Shown: positions 36,000 through 45,488, numbered from the stretch's first letter. The stretch: 64,000 nt of DNA from Duganella sp. OV510 (GCF_900100205.1 NZ_FNEQ01000001.1:496001-560000); one strand, 5' to 3'. A program made the numbers and translations. The notes: generated by a model from the letters alone, not told the origin.

Positions 36000-37226
36000 A
36001 TGGATACCGCTATGTCACCCGACTTCCAATCACCTGACTTCCTGCAGTCGCACATCGCCCAGACGATGCGCTTCTACCACCCGCGCTGCATCGATCCCAG
36101 CGGCGGCTTCTATCATTTCTTCAAGGATGACGGCAGCATCTACGACCGCGAAACGCGCCACCTGGTCAGCAGCACACGCTTCATCTTCAACTACGCCATG
36201 GCCTGCCGCCACAACGACGACGCCAGCTACCGCGACGCCCTACGCCACGGCCTGAATTTCTTGCGTGACGTGCAGCGCGATCCCGCCACCGGCGGCTACG
36301 CCTGGCAGCTACGCTGGAACGGTCAGCAAAAAACCGTTACCGATGGCGACAACCACTGCTATGGCCTGGCCTTCGTGCTGCTGGCCTACTCGCAGGCGCT
36401 GGCCGCCGGCGTCAGCGAAGCGCGCCAGTGGATGGCCGAAGCCTACGATCTGATGGAACAACACTTCTGGCAGGCGCAGCACGGCCTATACGCAGACCAG
36501 GCCAGCGCCGACTGGCGCACGCTGCAACCCTATCGCGGCCAGAACGCCAATATGCACGCCTGCGAAGCTATGATTGCCGCTTACGAGGCCAGCGGCGAAC
36601 GCCGCTACCTGCTGCGCGGCGAAACACTGGCGCACAACATCACTGTGCGCCAGGCCGCGCTGGCCGATGGCCGCATCTGGGAACACTACGACGAGAACTG
36701 GCAAATCGACTGGGACTACAACCGCGACGACAAGACCAATATCTTCCGTCCGTGGGGCTACCAGCCGGGCCATTTCACCGAATGGGCCAAGCTGTTGCTG
36801 CTGCTGGAACGCCACGCCGACGCGCTGGCGGAGCCGGGAGACTGGCTGCTGCCGCGCGCCATCGCCCTGTTCGATGACGCCCTCGAACAATCGTGGGACG
36901 CACAGCACGGCGGCATGGCCTATGGCTTCGGGCCGGACAACGCCATCTGCGACGGCGACAAATACTTTTGGGTGCAAGCCGAATCGCTGGCCGCTGCCGC
37001 TGTGCTGGCGGTGCGCACCGGCGAGCCACGCTTCTGGAGCTGGTACGAAGGCCTGTGGAACTATAGCTGGACGCACATGATCGACCACCGCCACGGCGCC
37101 TGGTATCGCATCCTCAGCCCGGACAACCGCAAGCTCAGTGATGAGAAAAGCCCGGCCGGCAAAACCGACTATCACACCATGGGCGCCTGCTACGAAGTAC
37201 TGCGGGCGCTGGGGAGCGCCGCATGA
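36000..37226 (+). CDS. AGE-family isomerase, mannose isomerase / YihS-like
   Basis: A 408-residue soluble alpha/alpha-barrel protein of the N-acylglucosamine 2-epimerase family. RGQNANMHACEAMIAAYEAS (about 180-199), WGYQPGHFTEWAKLLLLLE (about 252-270), KYFWVQAES (about 321-329) and TDYHTMGACYEVL near the C terminus hold the conserved His and Glu residues of the YihS and D-mannose isomerase branch. It would interconvert an aldose such as mannose and the ketose fructose. The next gene is a fructokinase-like PfkB enzyme, which supports that reading. It overlaps it by four bases. Confidence 0.82.
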   Translation: MDTAMSPDFQSPDFLQSHIAQTMRFYHPRCIDPSGGFYHFFKDDGSIYDRETRHLVSSTRFIFNYAMACRHNDDASYRDALRHGLNFLRDVQRDPATGGYAWQLRWNGQQKTVTDGDNHCYGLAFVLLAYSQALAAGVSEARQWMAEAYDLMEQHFWQAQHGLYADQASADWRTLQPYRGQNANMHACEAMIAAYEASGERRYLLRGETLAHNITVRQAALADGRIWEHYDENWQIDWDYNRDDKTNIFRPWGYQPGHFTEWAKLLLLLERHADALAEPGDWLLPRAIALFDDALEQSWDAQHGGMAYGFGPDNAICDGDKYFWVQAESLAAAAVLAVRTGEPRFWSWYEGLWNYSWTHMIDHRHGAWYRILSPDNRKLSDEKSPAGKTDYHTMGACYEVLRALGSAA

Positions 37227-38173
37227 ACGCCCTGCCGCATTTCGTCTCGGCTGGCGAAGCGCTGACCGACCTGGTACGCACCGGCCCTGACCAGTGGACC
37301 AGCATGACGGGCGGCGCCGGTTTGAATGTGGCGCGTGCCATGGCACGGCTGGAGGTGCCAAGCGCCTTCGCTGGCGCCATTTCCAACGACGTCTTCGGCC
37401 AGGCCTTGCAGGCCAGCGCGCAGCAGGCCGGCCTCGATCCGCGCTTCCTGCAACTGAATGACCGCGCGCCGTTGCTGGCAGTGGTCCACGAAACAGCGCC
37501 GCCCGACTACTTCTTCATCGGCGACAACAGCGCCGACCTGCAATTCGCACCGTGGGAACTGCCGTCCGGCTGGGAGCGCGAAGCGCAGTGGGTACACTTC
37601 GGCGGCATCAGTCTGGCGCGTTCGCCGCTGGCGGACCGGCTGCTGTCACTGGCCTCCAGCCTCAAATCACAAGGTGTGCGCATCAGCTACGACCCGAACT
37701 TCCGCAAGCTGATGGACCAGCCATATGACCCGATGCTGCACCAGATGGCGGCACTGGCGGATGTCATCAAGGTGTCAGACGAAGACCTGCAAGGCCTGTT
37801 CCGCACCAGCGATACCCGCTCAGCACTTGAGCGCCTGCGCCAGATCAACCCGAACGCCGTCGTCCTGCTGACGCGTGGCGCCGAGGGCGCGGAACTGTTC
37901 AGCGGTGCGCAAGCCTGGCATGCGGCGCCGCCCGCCATTATCGTGGCCGATACCATCGGCGCTGGCGACGCCAGCGTCTGCGCGCTGTTGTACAGTATGA
38001 TGCACCGGCCGCAAGCGGGCAGCATAGAGCACTTGCGCCATGCGGTAGCCGCCGGCGCCGCCGCCTGCACGCAAGCCGGCGCCACACCGCCTACCCGTCA
38101 ACAGATCGAGGCGCTGGCGCCGTCGGTCAGCGTCATCCCATTTATTCAAGGAAGCCAGCCATGCGTCGTATGA
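37223..38173 (+). CDS. Fructokinase-like PfkB carbohydrate kinase
   Basis: A 316-residue sugar kinase. FVSAGEALTDLV starts the substrate domain, GGAGLNVARAMARLEVPS is the N-terminal PfkB signature, and DTIGAGDASVCALLYSM (about 248-264) holds the catalytic Asp in the GAGD motif. With the AGE isomerase next to it, fructose to fructose-6-phosphate is the likely reaction; this is inference from context. It overlaps the AGE stop by four bases and the GH97 start by 13 bases. Confidence 0.85.
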   Translation: MNALPHFVSAGEALTDLVRTGPDQWTSMTGGAGLNVARAMARLEVPSAFAGAISNDVFGQALQASAQQAGLDPRFLQLNDRAPLLAVVHETAPPDYFFIGDNSADLQFAPWELPSGWEREAQWVHFGGISLARSPLADRLLSLASSLKSQGVRISYDPNFRKLMDQPYDPMLHQMAALADVIKVSDEDLQGLFRTSDTRSALERLRQINPNAVVLLTRGAEGAELFSGAQAWHAAPPAIIVADTIGAGDASVCALLYSMMHRPQAGSIEHLRHAVAAGAAACTQAGATPPTRQQIEALAPSVSVIPFIQGSQPCVV

Positions 38174-40044
38174 TTGCTTTGATTTGCCTGTTGGCCTGCA
38201 GCGTGGCGCAAGCCGCCGGCCTCGAAGAACGCCTCGCCTCACCGGATGGCAATGTGGTCCTGACCTTGCAACAAAAGACCGATGCCGCCGGCAAGCGCGC
38301 CCTCTACTACAGCGTGCACTATGGCGCCCACACAGTGATCCGCGACTCGCTGCTGGAACTCCGCCTTGACAACCATTTGTCCGAAAGCGCGATGGCACTG
38401 CCGGTCGACCGCCGCCCACGCTGGTTCGACAACCTGAACGTCGCTGGCGTACGCCGCAGCAGCCATGACAGCAGCTGGAAACCCGTCACCGGCGAAGCCG
38501 CACAAATCCGCGACCACTACCAGGCCATGACCGTGGAACTGGTCAAAGATGACAATCCGGTCTACAAGCTGGCAGTGGAGGTGCGCGCCTATAACGAAGG
38601 CGTGGCCTTCCGCTTCGCCTTCCCGGAAAATGAAAAAGGCAGCTACTACCGCATCATCGGCGAAGACACTGAATTCGCGCTGCCAGCGGGCACTCGCGCC
38701 TGGTATCACGGCTGGGCACAGGCACCGTACAAGCTGCTGCCGCTGCGCGATTGGCCCGATCAATCCGAGCGCCCGTTGACGCTGGAACTGCCGAACGGTC
38801 TGCACGTTGCCCTGCTGGAGGCGCAGATGACCGACTACGCGCGCACCAAATTCAAGCTGAGCGCCGACAAGCCGGATACGCTGGTCACCGCCATGCACGA
38901 TGCCGCCGACCTGATCTCGCCGTTCGCGACGCCATGGCGCGGCATCATGATCGCCCGCACGCCGGGCGAACTGGCGCAGAACAACCACTTCATCCTGAAC
39001 CTGAACCCGCCGTCGCGCATCGCCGACAGCAGCTGGATCAAGCCGGGCAAGATCATGCGTGTGATGACGCAGACCACCGCAGCCGCCAAGGCCAATATCG
39101 ACTTCGCCGCGCGCCACAAGCTGGAATACATCCTGTTCGACTGGAAGTGGTACGGCCCCGCCTTCTCCTTCGACTCGGACGCCACCAAGGTAGCGATTCC
39201 TGACTTCGACCTGCCAGCCATCATCGCCTACGCCAAGGAACGCGGCATCGGTGTCTGGCTGTATGTGAACCAGCAAGCCTTGCTGACGCAATCCGATACG
39301 CTGTTCCAGACCTACCGTGACTGGGGCATTAAAGGCGTGAAATTCGGCTTCGTGCAGGTCGGCTCGCACCGCTGGACCACCTGGGTCGAGAAGGCCATCC
39401 AGCAGGCCGCAGCCGCCGGCATCATGGTCAACATCCACGACGACTGGCGGCCGACCGGTGAACAGCGCACCTGGCCCAACCTGATGACTTCCGAAGGGAT
39501 ACGCGGCAACGAGGAAATGCCGGACGCAACGCACAACACGGTGCTGCCATTCACCCGCTTCCTCGCAGGCGCCGCCGACTATACCATCTGCTACTACGAT
39601 CCGCGCATCAAGACCACGCACGCACACCAGCTGGCGCTGGCCGTGGTGTATTACAGCCCCCTGCAAACGCTGTACTGGTACGACAAGCCGGAGATGTCGC
39701 AGGACGAGCCGGAACTGGCCTTCTGGGACCGCATTCCGACCGTGTGGGATGAAACCCGCGTACTGGATGGCGCGCCGGGCCGCAACGCCACCATCGCCCG
39801 CCGCAGTGGCAATGAATGGTATATCGGCGCCATCACCAACAACGAGGCGCGCACGGTGCAGCTCAAGCTGGACTTCCTGCCAGCCGGCCAGCGCTACGAA
39901 GCCACCATCTACGCCGACGACGCCAAGGCGCCAACCCGTACCAAGGTCGGCATCCGCAAGCAGACGGTCGATGCGCGCACGGTACTGCCGCTGGTCATGC
40001 TGGCATCCGGCGGCCAGGCGCTGTGGCTGCGCCCAATAAAATAA
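38161..40044 (+). CDS. GH97 family glycoside hydrolase, secreted
   Basis: A 627-residue enzyme with a Sec signal peptide (about 1-19), so it acts in the periplasm or outside. GH97 members carry a beta-sandwich, a (beta/alpha)8 barrel and a C-terminal beta domain; the barrel is visible from about residue 300 (KLEYILFDWKWYG, GVWLYVNQQALL, RPTGEQRTWPNLMTSEGIRG). Known members are alpha-glucosidases (inverting) or alpha-galactosidases (retaining). Here the position of the retaining nucleophile Asp reads KFGFV, and the inverting-type HEATRPTG text reads HDDWRPTG, so neither well-known catalytic pattern fits fully. It would trim alpha-linked sugars before import by the MFS protein encoded 33 bases downstream. 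Confidence 0.86.
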   Translation: MRRMIALICLLACSVAQAAGLEERLASPDGNVVLTLQQKTDAAGKRALYYSVHYGAHTVIRDSLLELRLDNHLSESAMALPVDRRPRWFDNLNVAGVRRSSHDSSWKPVTGEAAQIRDHYQAMTVELVKDDNPVYKLAVEVRAYNEGVAFRFAFPENEKGSYYRIIGEDTEFALPAGTRAWYHGWAQAPYKLLPLRDWPDQSERPLTLELPNGLHVALLEAQMTDYARTKFKLSADKPDTLVTAMHDAADLISPFATPWRGIMIARTPGELAQNNHFILNLNPPSRIADSSWIKPGKIMRVMTQTTAAAKANIDFAARHKLEYILFDWKWYGPAFSFDSDATKVAIPDFDLPAIIAYAKERGIGVWLYVNQQALLTQSDTLFQTYRDWGIKGVKFGFVQVGSHRWTTWVEKAIQQAAAAGIMVNIHDDWRPTGEQRTWPNLMTSEGIRGNEEMPDATHNTVLPFTRFLAGAADYTICYYDPRIKTTHAHQLALAVVYYSPLQTLYWYDKPEMSQDEPELAFWDRIPTVWDETRVLDGAPGRNATIARRSGNEWYIGAITNNEARTVQLKLDFLPAGQRYEATIYADDAKAPTRTKVGIRKQTVDARTVLPLVMLASGGQALWLRPIK

Positions 40045-40077
40045 AAAATAAAACTAGATAATGGAGACATCCGCATC

Positions 40078-41295
40078 ATGAGCAGCAAGCAAGCCCACTT
40101 CCGCTTCCTGTGCACCTTTGTGTACGTGTATTTCTTTGCCCAGGCAATGAGCATGTCGCTGCTGGCGCTGTGGCTACGTTCCACGCTACAGCTGTCCGGC
40201 GCCGAAACCGGCATCGTCTTTGCCGCCAACTTCATCGCCGCCATGTGCTCGCAGCCGGTGTACGGCTACGTTTCCGACAAGATCGGCATGCGCAAGCATG
40301 TGCTGTGGGCGGTCGGCGTGATGTGCATGCTGTCCGGCCTGTTCCTGGTGTACGTCTACGGCCCGCTGCTGAAGACCCACATCCTGGCCGGCGCCGCGCT
40401 GGGCGGCATCTACCTCGGCATCACCTTCATCGCCGGCAGCTACGCGATCGAGTCGTATGTTGATCGCATCGGGCGCGCCTACGGTTTTGAATACAGCCGC
40501 GTGAGGCTGTGGGGCTCACTGGGCTTCGCCAGCGCTGCCTTCCTCACCGGCCGCTTGTACAACGTCGACCCGCACATCAACTTCATGCTGGCCTCGTGCG
40601 CCGGCCTGCTGCTGGTGCTGATGCTGGCCTTCTGGCGCCTGCCGGAGCATGCAGTCAGCAGCGCCACCGGCGAAAAGCTGCGGCTGGCCGACGCCCTCGC
40701 CCTGCTACGCGACAAGGCATTCTGGCGCTTCATGGTGTTTGTGCTGACGGTGACGAATATCTACCTGGTCTACGACCAGCAGTTCCCCAGCTACTTCGCC
40801 TCGCAATTCCCCGACAAGGCCACCGGCGCCGCCATGTTCGGCTACCTGAATTCGCTGCAGATCTTCGTTGAGGCGGCCGGCCTGTTTGTCTCGCCGCTGC
40901 TGGTCCGGCGCATCGGCGCCAAGTACGGCCTGCTGTTGGCCGGTTCCATCATGATCGTCCGCATTGCCGGTTCCGGGCTGGCGGTCGGGCCGGTGTCGAT
41001 ATCAGCGATGAAGATGCTGCATTCGGTCGAACTGCCCATCCTGGTAGTATCGGTGTTCCGCTACATCGCCTATCACTTCGATAACCGGCTGGCGTCCACT
41101 GTCTACATGGTCGGCGTCAGCTTCGGCCACTCGCTCGGGCTGGCCCTGTTGTCGCCGCTGGTCGGCAAGGCCTATGATCTGATCGGCTTTAACCATACCT
41201 ATCTGCTGCTCGCCGCCATCGGCGCCGTCTTCCTGCTGCTGTCGGTGTTCGCGCTATCGCCAACGCCGGCGGAAACCACCAAGGCCACACCATGA
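40078..41295 (+). CDS. MFS oligosaccharide:H+ symporter (LacY/OHS-like)
   Basis: A 405-residue inner-membrane protein with 12 predicted hydrophobic segments. FVYVYFFAQAMSMSLLALWL starts the first helix, and EYSRVRLWGSLGFASAAFLTG (about 137-157) is the LacY-like RxWGS motif of the oligosaccharide:proton symporter group. It should import short oligosaccharides left by periplasmic hydrolases for the cytosolic GH88. GGAGACATCCGCATC precedes the ATG. Its stop overlaps the GH88 start by four bases. Confidence 0.88.
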   Translation: MSSKQAHFRFLCTFVYVYFFAQAMSMSLLALWLRSTLQLSGAETGIVFAANFIAAMCSQPVYGYVSDKIGMRKHVLWAVGVMCMLSGLFLVYVYGPLLKTHILAGAALGGIYLGITFIAGSYAIESYVDRIGRAYGFEYSRVRLWGSLGFASAAFLTGRLYNVDPHINFMLASCAGLLLVLMLAFWRLPEHAVSSATGEKLRLADALALLRDKAFWRFMVFVLTVTNIYLVYDQQFPSYFASQFPDKATGAAMFGYLNSLQIFVEAAGLFVSPLLVRRIGAKYGLLLAGSIMIVRIAGSGLAVGPVSISAMKMLHSVELPILVVSVFRYIAYHFDNRLASTVYMVGVSFGHSLGLALLSPLVGKAYDLIGFNHTYLLLAAIGAVFLLLSVFALSPTPAETTKATP

Positions 41296-42482
41296 GGAAC
41301 ACCATGCCAGAAGTTTTACAGACCGGACGCCTGCCGCAGGCGTGGCGCCAGCTGCCGCAGCGCAGCCACATCGATCAGGCCATCGCCGCTGCACTGGCTG
41401 CCGTGGCGCGCAACGCCGCCTATTTCGGCGACCGTTTTCCCACGCCCTCCAGCACCGGCGGCGTCTACGGCGCCATGGACAACACCGAATGGACCAATGG
41501 CTTCTGGACCGGCATGCTGTGGTTATCTTATGAGCTAAGTGGACAGCAAGCCTTTCGCACGGTGGCGGAAAATCATGTGGCCAGCTTCGATCAACGCCAG
41601 CGCGAACGCATCGCCACCAATCACCACGACCTGGGATTCCTCTACAGCTTGTCGTGCGTCGCCGGCTACAAGCTGACCGGCAGCGAACAGGCGCGTGAAG
41701 CGGCACTGGGCGCAGCAAAGCTTCTGCTGGAGCGCTATTTCCCCAACGCCGGTATCATCCAGGCGTGGGGCGATCTGAATGATCCGGCCCAGCGCGGCCG
41801 CATGATCATCGACTGCAACCTGAACCTGCCGTTACTCTACTGGGCCAGCGACACCAGCGGCGACCTGCGCTTCCGCGAAGCGGCCGATCACCATATCCAG
41901 CAAGCTGCACGCCACATCGTGCGCGCCGACGGCTCGACCTACCACACCTTCTTCTTCGACGCCGACAACGGCCAGCCGCGTGAAGGCAAGACGCACCAGG
42001 GCTACAGCGATGATTCGTGCTGGGCACGCGGCCAGGCCTGGGGCATCTCCGGCTTCCCGCTGGTGGCGCGTCACAATGGCGCCACCCGATTGCTCGATCT
42101 GGGCAAGGTACTGGCCAACTACTATCTGAACCGCCTGCCGGCCGACGGCATCTGCTACTGGGACCTGATCTTCACCGATGGCGCCGAAGAACGTGACAGC
42201 TCTGCTGCCGCCGTCGCCGCCTGCGGCCTGCTGGAACTGGCCAGCCGCCTGCCGCTGCTCGATCCACTGCGCGCAGAATACGAGCACGCCGCTGCCGGCA
42301 TGGTCATGACGCTGTCCGAACACTACTTCAACCACGAGGGCGCACCCGGCGCAGGACTGCTGCGCCACGCGGTCTACCACAAGCCTAACCGCATCGGCGT
42401 CGATGAGTCCTGCATCTGGGGCGATTACTTCTACCTCGAAGCGCTGACGCGCCTGAGCCGCATCTGGGAGCCATACTGGTGA
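41292..42482 (+). CDS. GH88 unsaturated glucuronyl hydrolase, cytosolic
   Basis: A 396-residue (alpha/alpha)6-barrel enzyme without a signal peptide. AMDNTEWTNGFWTGMLWLSYE (about 57-77) and MIIDCNLNLPLLYWAS (about 171-186, with the second Asp) match GH88 active-site segments, as do CWARGQAWGISGFPL (about 238-252) and DESCIWGDYFYLEAL. It hydrates the 4,5-double bond of terminal unsaturated glucuronate on oligosaccharides made by lyases, releasing 5-keto-4-deoxyuronate for KduI. ATG 41304, four codons further, has the better ribosome site (GAGGAACACC) and may be the true start. Its presence implies a lyase elsewhere in the genome. Confidence 0.9.
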   Translation: MRNTMPEVLQTGRLPQAWRQLPQRSHIDQAIAAALAAVARNAAYFGDRFPTPSSTGGVYGAMDNTEWTNGFWTGMLWLSYELSGQQAFRTVAENHVASFDQRQRERIATNHHDLGFLYSLSCVAGYKLTGSEQAREAALGAAKLLLERYFPNAGIIQAWGDLNDPAQRGRMIIDCNLNLPLLYWASDTSGDLRFREAADHHIQQAARHIVRADGSTYHTFFFDADNGQPREGKTHQGYSDDSCWARGQAWGISGFPLVARHNGATRLLDLGKVLANYYLNRLPADGICYWDLIFTDGAEERDSSAAAVAACGLLELASRLPLLDPLRAEYEHAAAGMVMTLSEHYFNHEGAPGAGLLRHAVYHKPNRIGVDESCIWGDYFYLEALTRLSRIWEPYW

Positions 42483-44110
42483 ATCTCAAATACATTCCCC
42501 TCGCACTGGCCGTCTTGCTGTGCCAGTCCGCCCACGCGCAAACGCCTCCAGCCGACGCGCCATGGGTCGCCGACCTGGGCGACGGCCGCTATCGCAACCC
42601 GGTGCTGCACGCCGACTATTCGGACCCGGACGCCATCCGCGTCGGCGACAAGTTCTACATGACCTCCTCCAGCTTCAGCAACGCCCCCGGCCTGCCGCTG
42701 CTGGAATCGCCGGACCTGGTCAACTGGACGCTGGTAGGCCATGCGCTGTCCGAGCTGCTGCCGCGCGATGTCTTCGCCAAGCCGCAATACGGCAAAGGCG
42801 TCTGGGCGCCAGCGCTGCGCCACCATAACGGCCGCTTCTACATCTTCTATCCCGATCCCGATTTCGGCATCTACGTCACCGAAGCACAAAACTTCAGCGG
42901 TCCGTGGAGCGCACCGCGCCTGCTGCTTGGCGGCCGTGGCCTGATCGATCCAGCGCCATTATGGGACGACGACGGCCAGGCTTACCTGATGCATGCCTGG
43001 GCCTTCAGCCGCGCGGGCAAAAACAACGTTGTCACCATGCGCCGCATGGACGCCGGCGCCACGCGCATCCTGGACGGCAAAGGCCAGGACATCATCAACG
43101 GCGCCGACTATCCGGGTTATCACACAGTGGAAGGCCCGAAAGTCTACAAGGCCAACGGCTATTACTATGTGTTCGCCCCAGCCGGAGGCGTCGAGCAAGG
43201 CTGGCAGGCAGTATTCCGTTCGCGCTCGCTGACCGGTCCCTATGAAGTGCGCAATGTGCTGGCGCAGGGCGACACGCCAGTCAACGGCCCGCACCAGGGC
43301 GCATGGGTGGATGCACCGGACGGCCGCCACTGGTTCTTGCACTTCCAGGACAAGGGCCCATATGGCCGAGTCGTCCACCTGCAACCGATGCAATGGAAAG
43401 ATGGCTGGCCGCTGATCGGCCAACCTGGCCGCCAGCCGGGCACCGGCGAACCAGTCATCACCTACACCAAACCGGTGCAAGGCAAGCCGCTGGCCGCACC
43501 GCCGACCATTGACGATTTCAGCACGCCGCAGCTTGGCCTGCAATGGCAATGGGGCGCGAATCCGCAACCATCGTGGTACTCGCTGAGCGCCAAGCCTGGC
43601 GCCTTGCGCCTGTACACACAGCCGCTGGCCGACGCGGATGATTTCGTCCGCGCCTCGCCAGCCATCCTGACGCAAAAAGCGCCCGCATCACGCTTCCTCG
43701 CTACCACGCGCGTGCGGCTGGAACAGGCAAAAGATGGCGATCGCGCAGGCCTGATCATCAACGCCATGCAATACGCATGGGTAGGCCTACGCCGTAACGG
43801 CACGGTCAATGAACTGGTTTGGACAGTGTGCGGACCATTTGGCCCGCGCTGCAAGGAGCAATCGACAGTGATACTGTCACCAGCACCGACGGAACTGACG
43901 CTGCGCGCCCACATGAACGAAGGCGCCTTCGTCAACTTCGCCTACAGCGTGGATGGCAAGACGTTCAAGCCGGTAGGCTCACCGTTCCCGGTCACGCGCG
44001 GCACCTGGGTAGGCGCACAGGTTGGCCTGTTCAGCGCCGGCAGGCAGCCCGGCTCCTGGCTCGACGTGGAGCAGTTTGAATTGACGGCGCCCGGCGCGGG
44101 CCCCTACTGA
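42479..44110 (+). CDS. GH43 family glycosidase (arabinofuranosidase/xylosidase type), secreted
   Basis: A 543-residue enzyme with a signal peptide (MNLKYIPLALAVLLCQSAHA). The five-bladed beta-propeller shows the three conserved acids: Asp in ADYSDPDAIRVGD (about 40-52), Asp in LIDPAPLWDDDG (about 156-167) and Glu in HTVEGPKVY (about 217-225). A C-terminal beta-sandwich (about 340-540) resembles the extra domain of the larger GH43 beta-xylosidase/arabinofuranosidase groups. It probably removes arabinose or xylose side chains in the periplasm. It overlaps the GH88 stop by four bases and is the last gene of the operon, followed by a strong terminator. Confidence 0.9.
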   Translation: MNLKYIPLALAVLLCQSAHAQTPPADAPWVADLGDGRYRNPVLHADYSDPDAIRVGDKFYMTSSSFSNAPGLPLLESPDLVNWTLVGHALSELLPRDVFAKPQYGKGVWAPALRHHNGRFYIFYPDPDFGIYVTEAQNFSGPWSAPRLLLGGRGLIDPAPLWDDDGQAYLMHAWAFSRAGKNNVVTMRRMDAGATRILDGKGQDIINGADYPGYHTVEGPKVYKANGYYYVFAPAGGVEQGWQAVFRSRSLTGPYEVRNVLAQGDTPVNGPHQGAWVDAPDGRHWFLHFQDKGPYGRVVHLQPMQWKDGWPLIGQPGRQPGTGEPVITYTKPVQGKPLAAPPTIDDFSTPQLGLQWQWGANPQPSWYSLSAKPGALRLYTQPLADADDFVRASPAILTQKAPASRFLATTRVRLEQAKDGDRAGLIINAMQYAWVGLRRNGTVNELVWTVCGPFGPRCKEQSTVILSPAPTELTLRAHMNEGAFVNFAYSVDGKTFKPVGSPFPVTRGTWVGAQVGLFSAGRQPGSWLDVEQFELTAPGAGPY

Positions 44111-44151
44111 GCAGTAAAGCGTGCCCACCTCTCCCGGGCACGCCTCCAGTT

Positions 44152-44185
44152 GCCCGGACAGGATCAAACCTGTTCGGGCTTTTTT
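44152..44185 (+). terminator. Intrinsic terminator of the kdu/GH operon
   Basis: GCCCGGACAGG (44152-44162) and CCTGTTCGGGC (44169-44179) form an 11-base stem with one G-T pair and a six-base loop, followed by six T (44180-44185). It lies 42 bases after the GH43 stop. Confidence 0.9.
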
Positions 44186-44723
44186 ACGTCAATATCTCAT
44201 CACTGCCACCGCTCACACTCATGTAAAGCCGCCGCCAGAACATGTGAGATTTCGCGTATTTTTCAGATAAGCAAGATGTTATGCTCTACAGCCAGCGGCT
44301 GAGTTCGGCCAGTTGCAGCCGGTGGAATATTGAATATTCTGGATAATCGACCGTGTAGTTGGCCAACATCCACCGCAAAAAGACCGAATCACGTTAACAG
44401 CCGCACTTTCGACTAGTTGTCTATGAATACTCCCGATTTCTCCAAGTACGATGAGACTCAGCTTACAAGGGCAAGAATAAGCGTAAACGGCCAGGAGCAG
44501 CAATTGGACGTCCGCATAAGCATTACTTTTTTGCGCGCGACTGGCATTTAGTTTGAAAGTAAGAATTCGAGTGTTTTGCGTATATACGGGATAGACTGGT
44601 GTTTCCTGCCGCCTCTTACGCGGCGTGACGCCAGCCGCAAACATCTCACCAAATATTTCAGCCTCGGATTGCAAATGCAGATCACGGAACGACTGAAGCG
44701 GGAGCATTCGGGAGCGCGTCGCA
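44186..44723. other. AT-richer region without a convincing gene
   Basis: Composition is clearly less GC-rich than the rest. The only ORFs (up to 142 codons on the minus strand at 44279-44707) have no recognisable family, no ribosome site and unusual residue composition. A perfect palindrome GAATATT-G-AATATTC lies at 44325-44339. The region may be a remnant of transferred DNA together with the following gene. Confidence 0.5.
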
Positions 44724-45488
44724 CTATTTTACTTTCTTTGAAAAGTACTGAATTTTTTCGACGCGGGGCGTTGAGCCGATACCAACAATTTGCCTGAAAC
44801 TCAGTACCGCAACGCCAGACCGCATCCCGATGACAAGTTGATTATCCAGCAGATAAGCGCTGTTCGGATACAGACCATGCCAGAACTGGTCAATGGCGAG
44901 CACCTTCATCTCCAAAAATTTCGGACTGAAGCTGATCAGGCCGTTGTCGGTAACAATGAGAAATGCAAAGTATTCCCTGTCGTTTCGCTCTATGGCCACC
45001 GCCTCCGGCGCACCCGGAAGCAGCGTCACTTTTTCAGCGTTGACATCTTCTTTGTTACCTGTGACTTTGTAGATTGCCCCCCGCGCGGAAGCCAAGTGCG
45101 CCAGTCCGGTAAAGACGAAAAGTTCATCTTTTTCCTGTATCAGCTGAACGATGTTATCGCGGATGAGTAGATGTGCCGTCCCATCGGAGTCGACTACGGA
45201 AAGATTGCCTCCCCACTCCCCTTTGTTGGTGCCGATGAGGGACTTGCCGTTGAACGTGATTTTGGTTTCCTGTGGCCGGTGTAAATTTTTTTCTTCCTTG
45301 ATGGTGAGCTGTCCAGCATTCTTTGCCACGACATAATCGACCAAGTTGTGGTTAGCCGCAAGCCACGCGCCGCCTGTCGGGATGTTGCTTTCGACGAGAC
45401 CAGCACGACTCAATGCATCCTCGATTTCGCCACTGAAGCACGAGGGGGATATAAAGAGTAAAGCGCACATTAACACCCTGATTGTCAT
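44724..45488 (-). CDS. Hypothetical secreted protein, lower GC
   Basis: A 254-residue protein with a signal peptide (MTIRVLMCALLFISPSCFSG, cleavage after about residue 19). The mature part is rich in short beta-strand-like segments (SVVDSDGTAHLLIRDN, ELFVFTGLAHLASARGAIYK, YFAFLIVTDNGLISFSP), which suggests a beta-propeller-like or beta-sandwich periplasmic protein, but no family is recognised. Its codon use and base composition differ from the neighbours, which hints at transfer. It lies alone between the polysaccharide operon and the acyl-CoA dehydrogenase operon, with no visible terminator. Confidence 0.7.
   Translation of the reverse strand: MTIRVLMCALLFISPSCFSGEIEDALSRAGLVESNIPTGGAWLAANHNLVDYVVAKNAGQLTIKEEKNLHRPQETKITFNGKSLIGTNKGEWGGNLSVVDSDGTAHLLIRDNIVQLIQEKDELFVFTGLAHLASARGAIYKVTGNKEDVNAEKVTLLPGAPEAVAIERNDREYFAFLIVTDNGLISFSPKFLEMKVLAIDQFWHGLYPNSAYLLDNQLVIGMRSGVAVLSFRQIVGIGSTPRVEKIQYFSKKVK

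Noticed and set aside
44120..44142. Hairpin CGTGCCC/GGGCACG right after GH43
   Set aside because: No T-run follows; the real terminator is the next hairpin at 44152-44185.
44279..44707. Minus-strand ORF of 142 codons in the AT-richer gap
   Set aside because: No ribosome site, no recognisable family and irregular composition; not supported as a gene.
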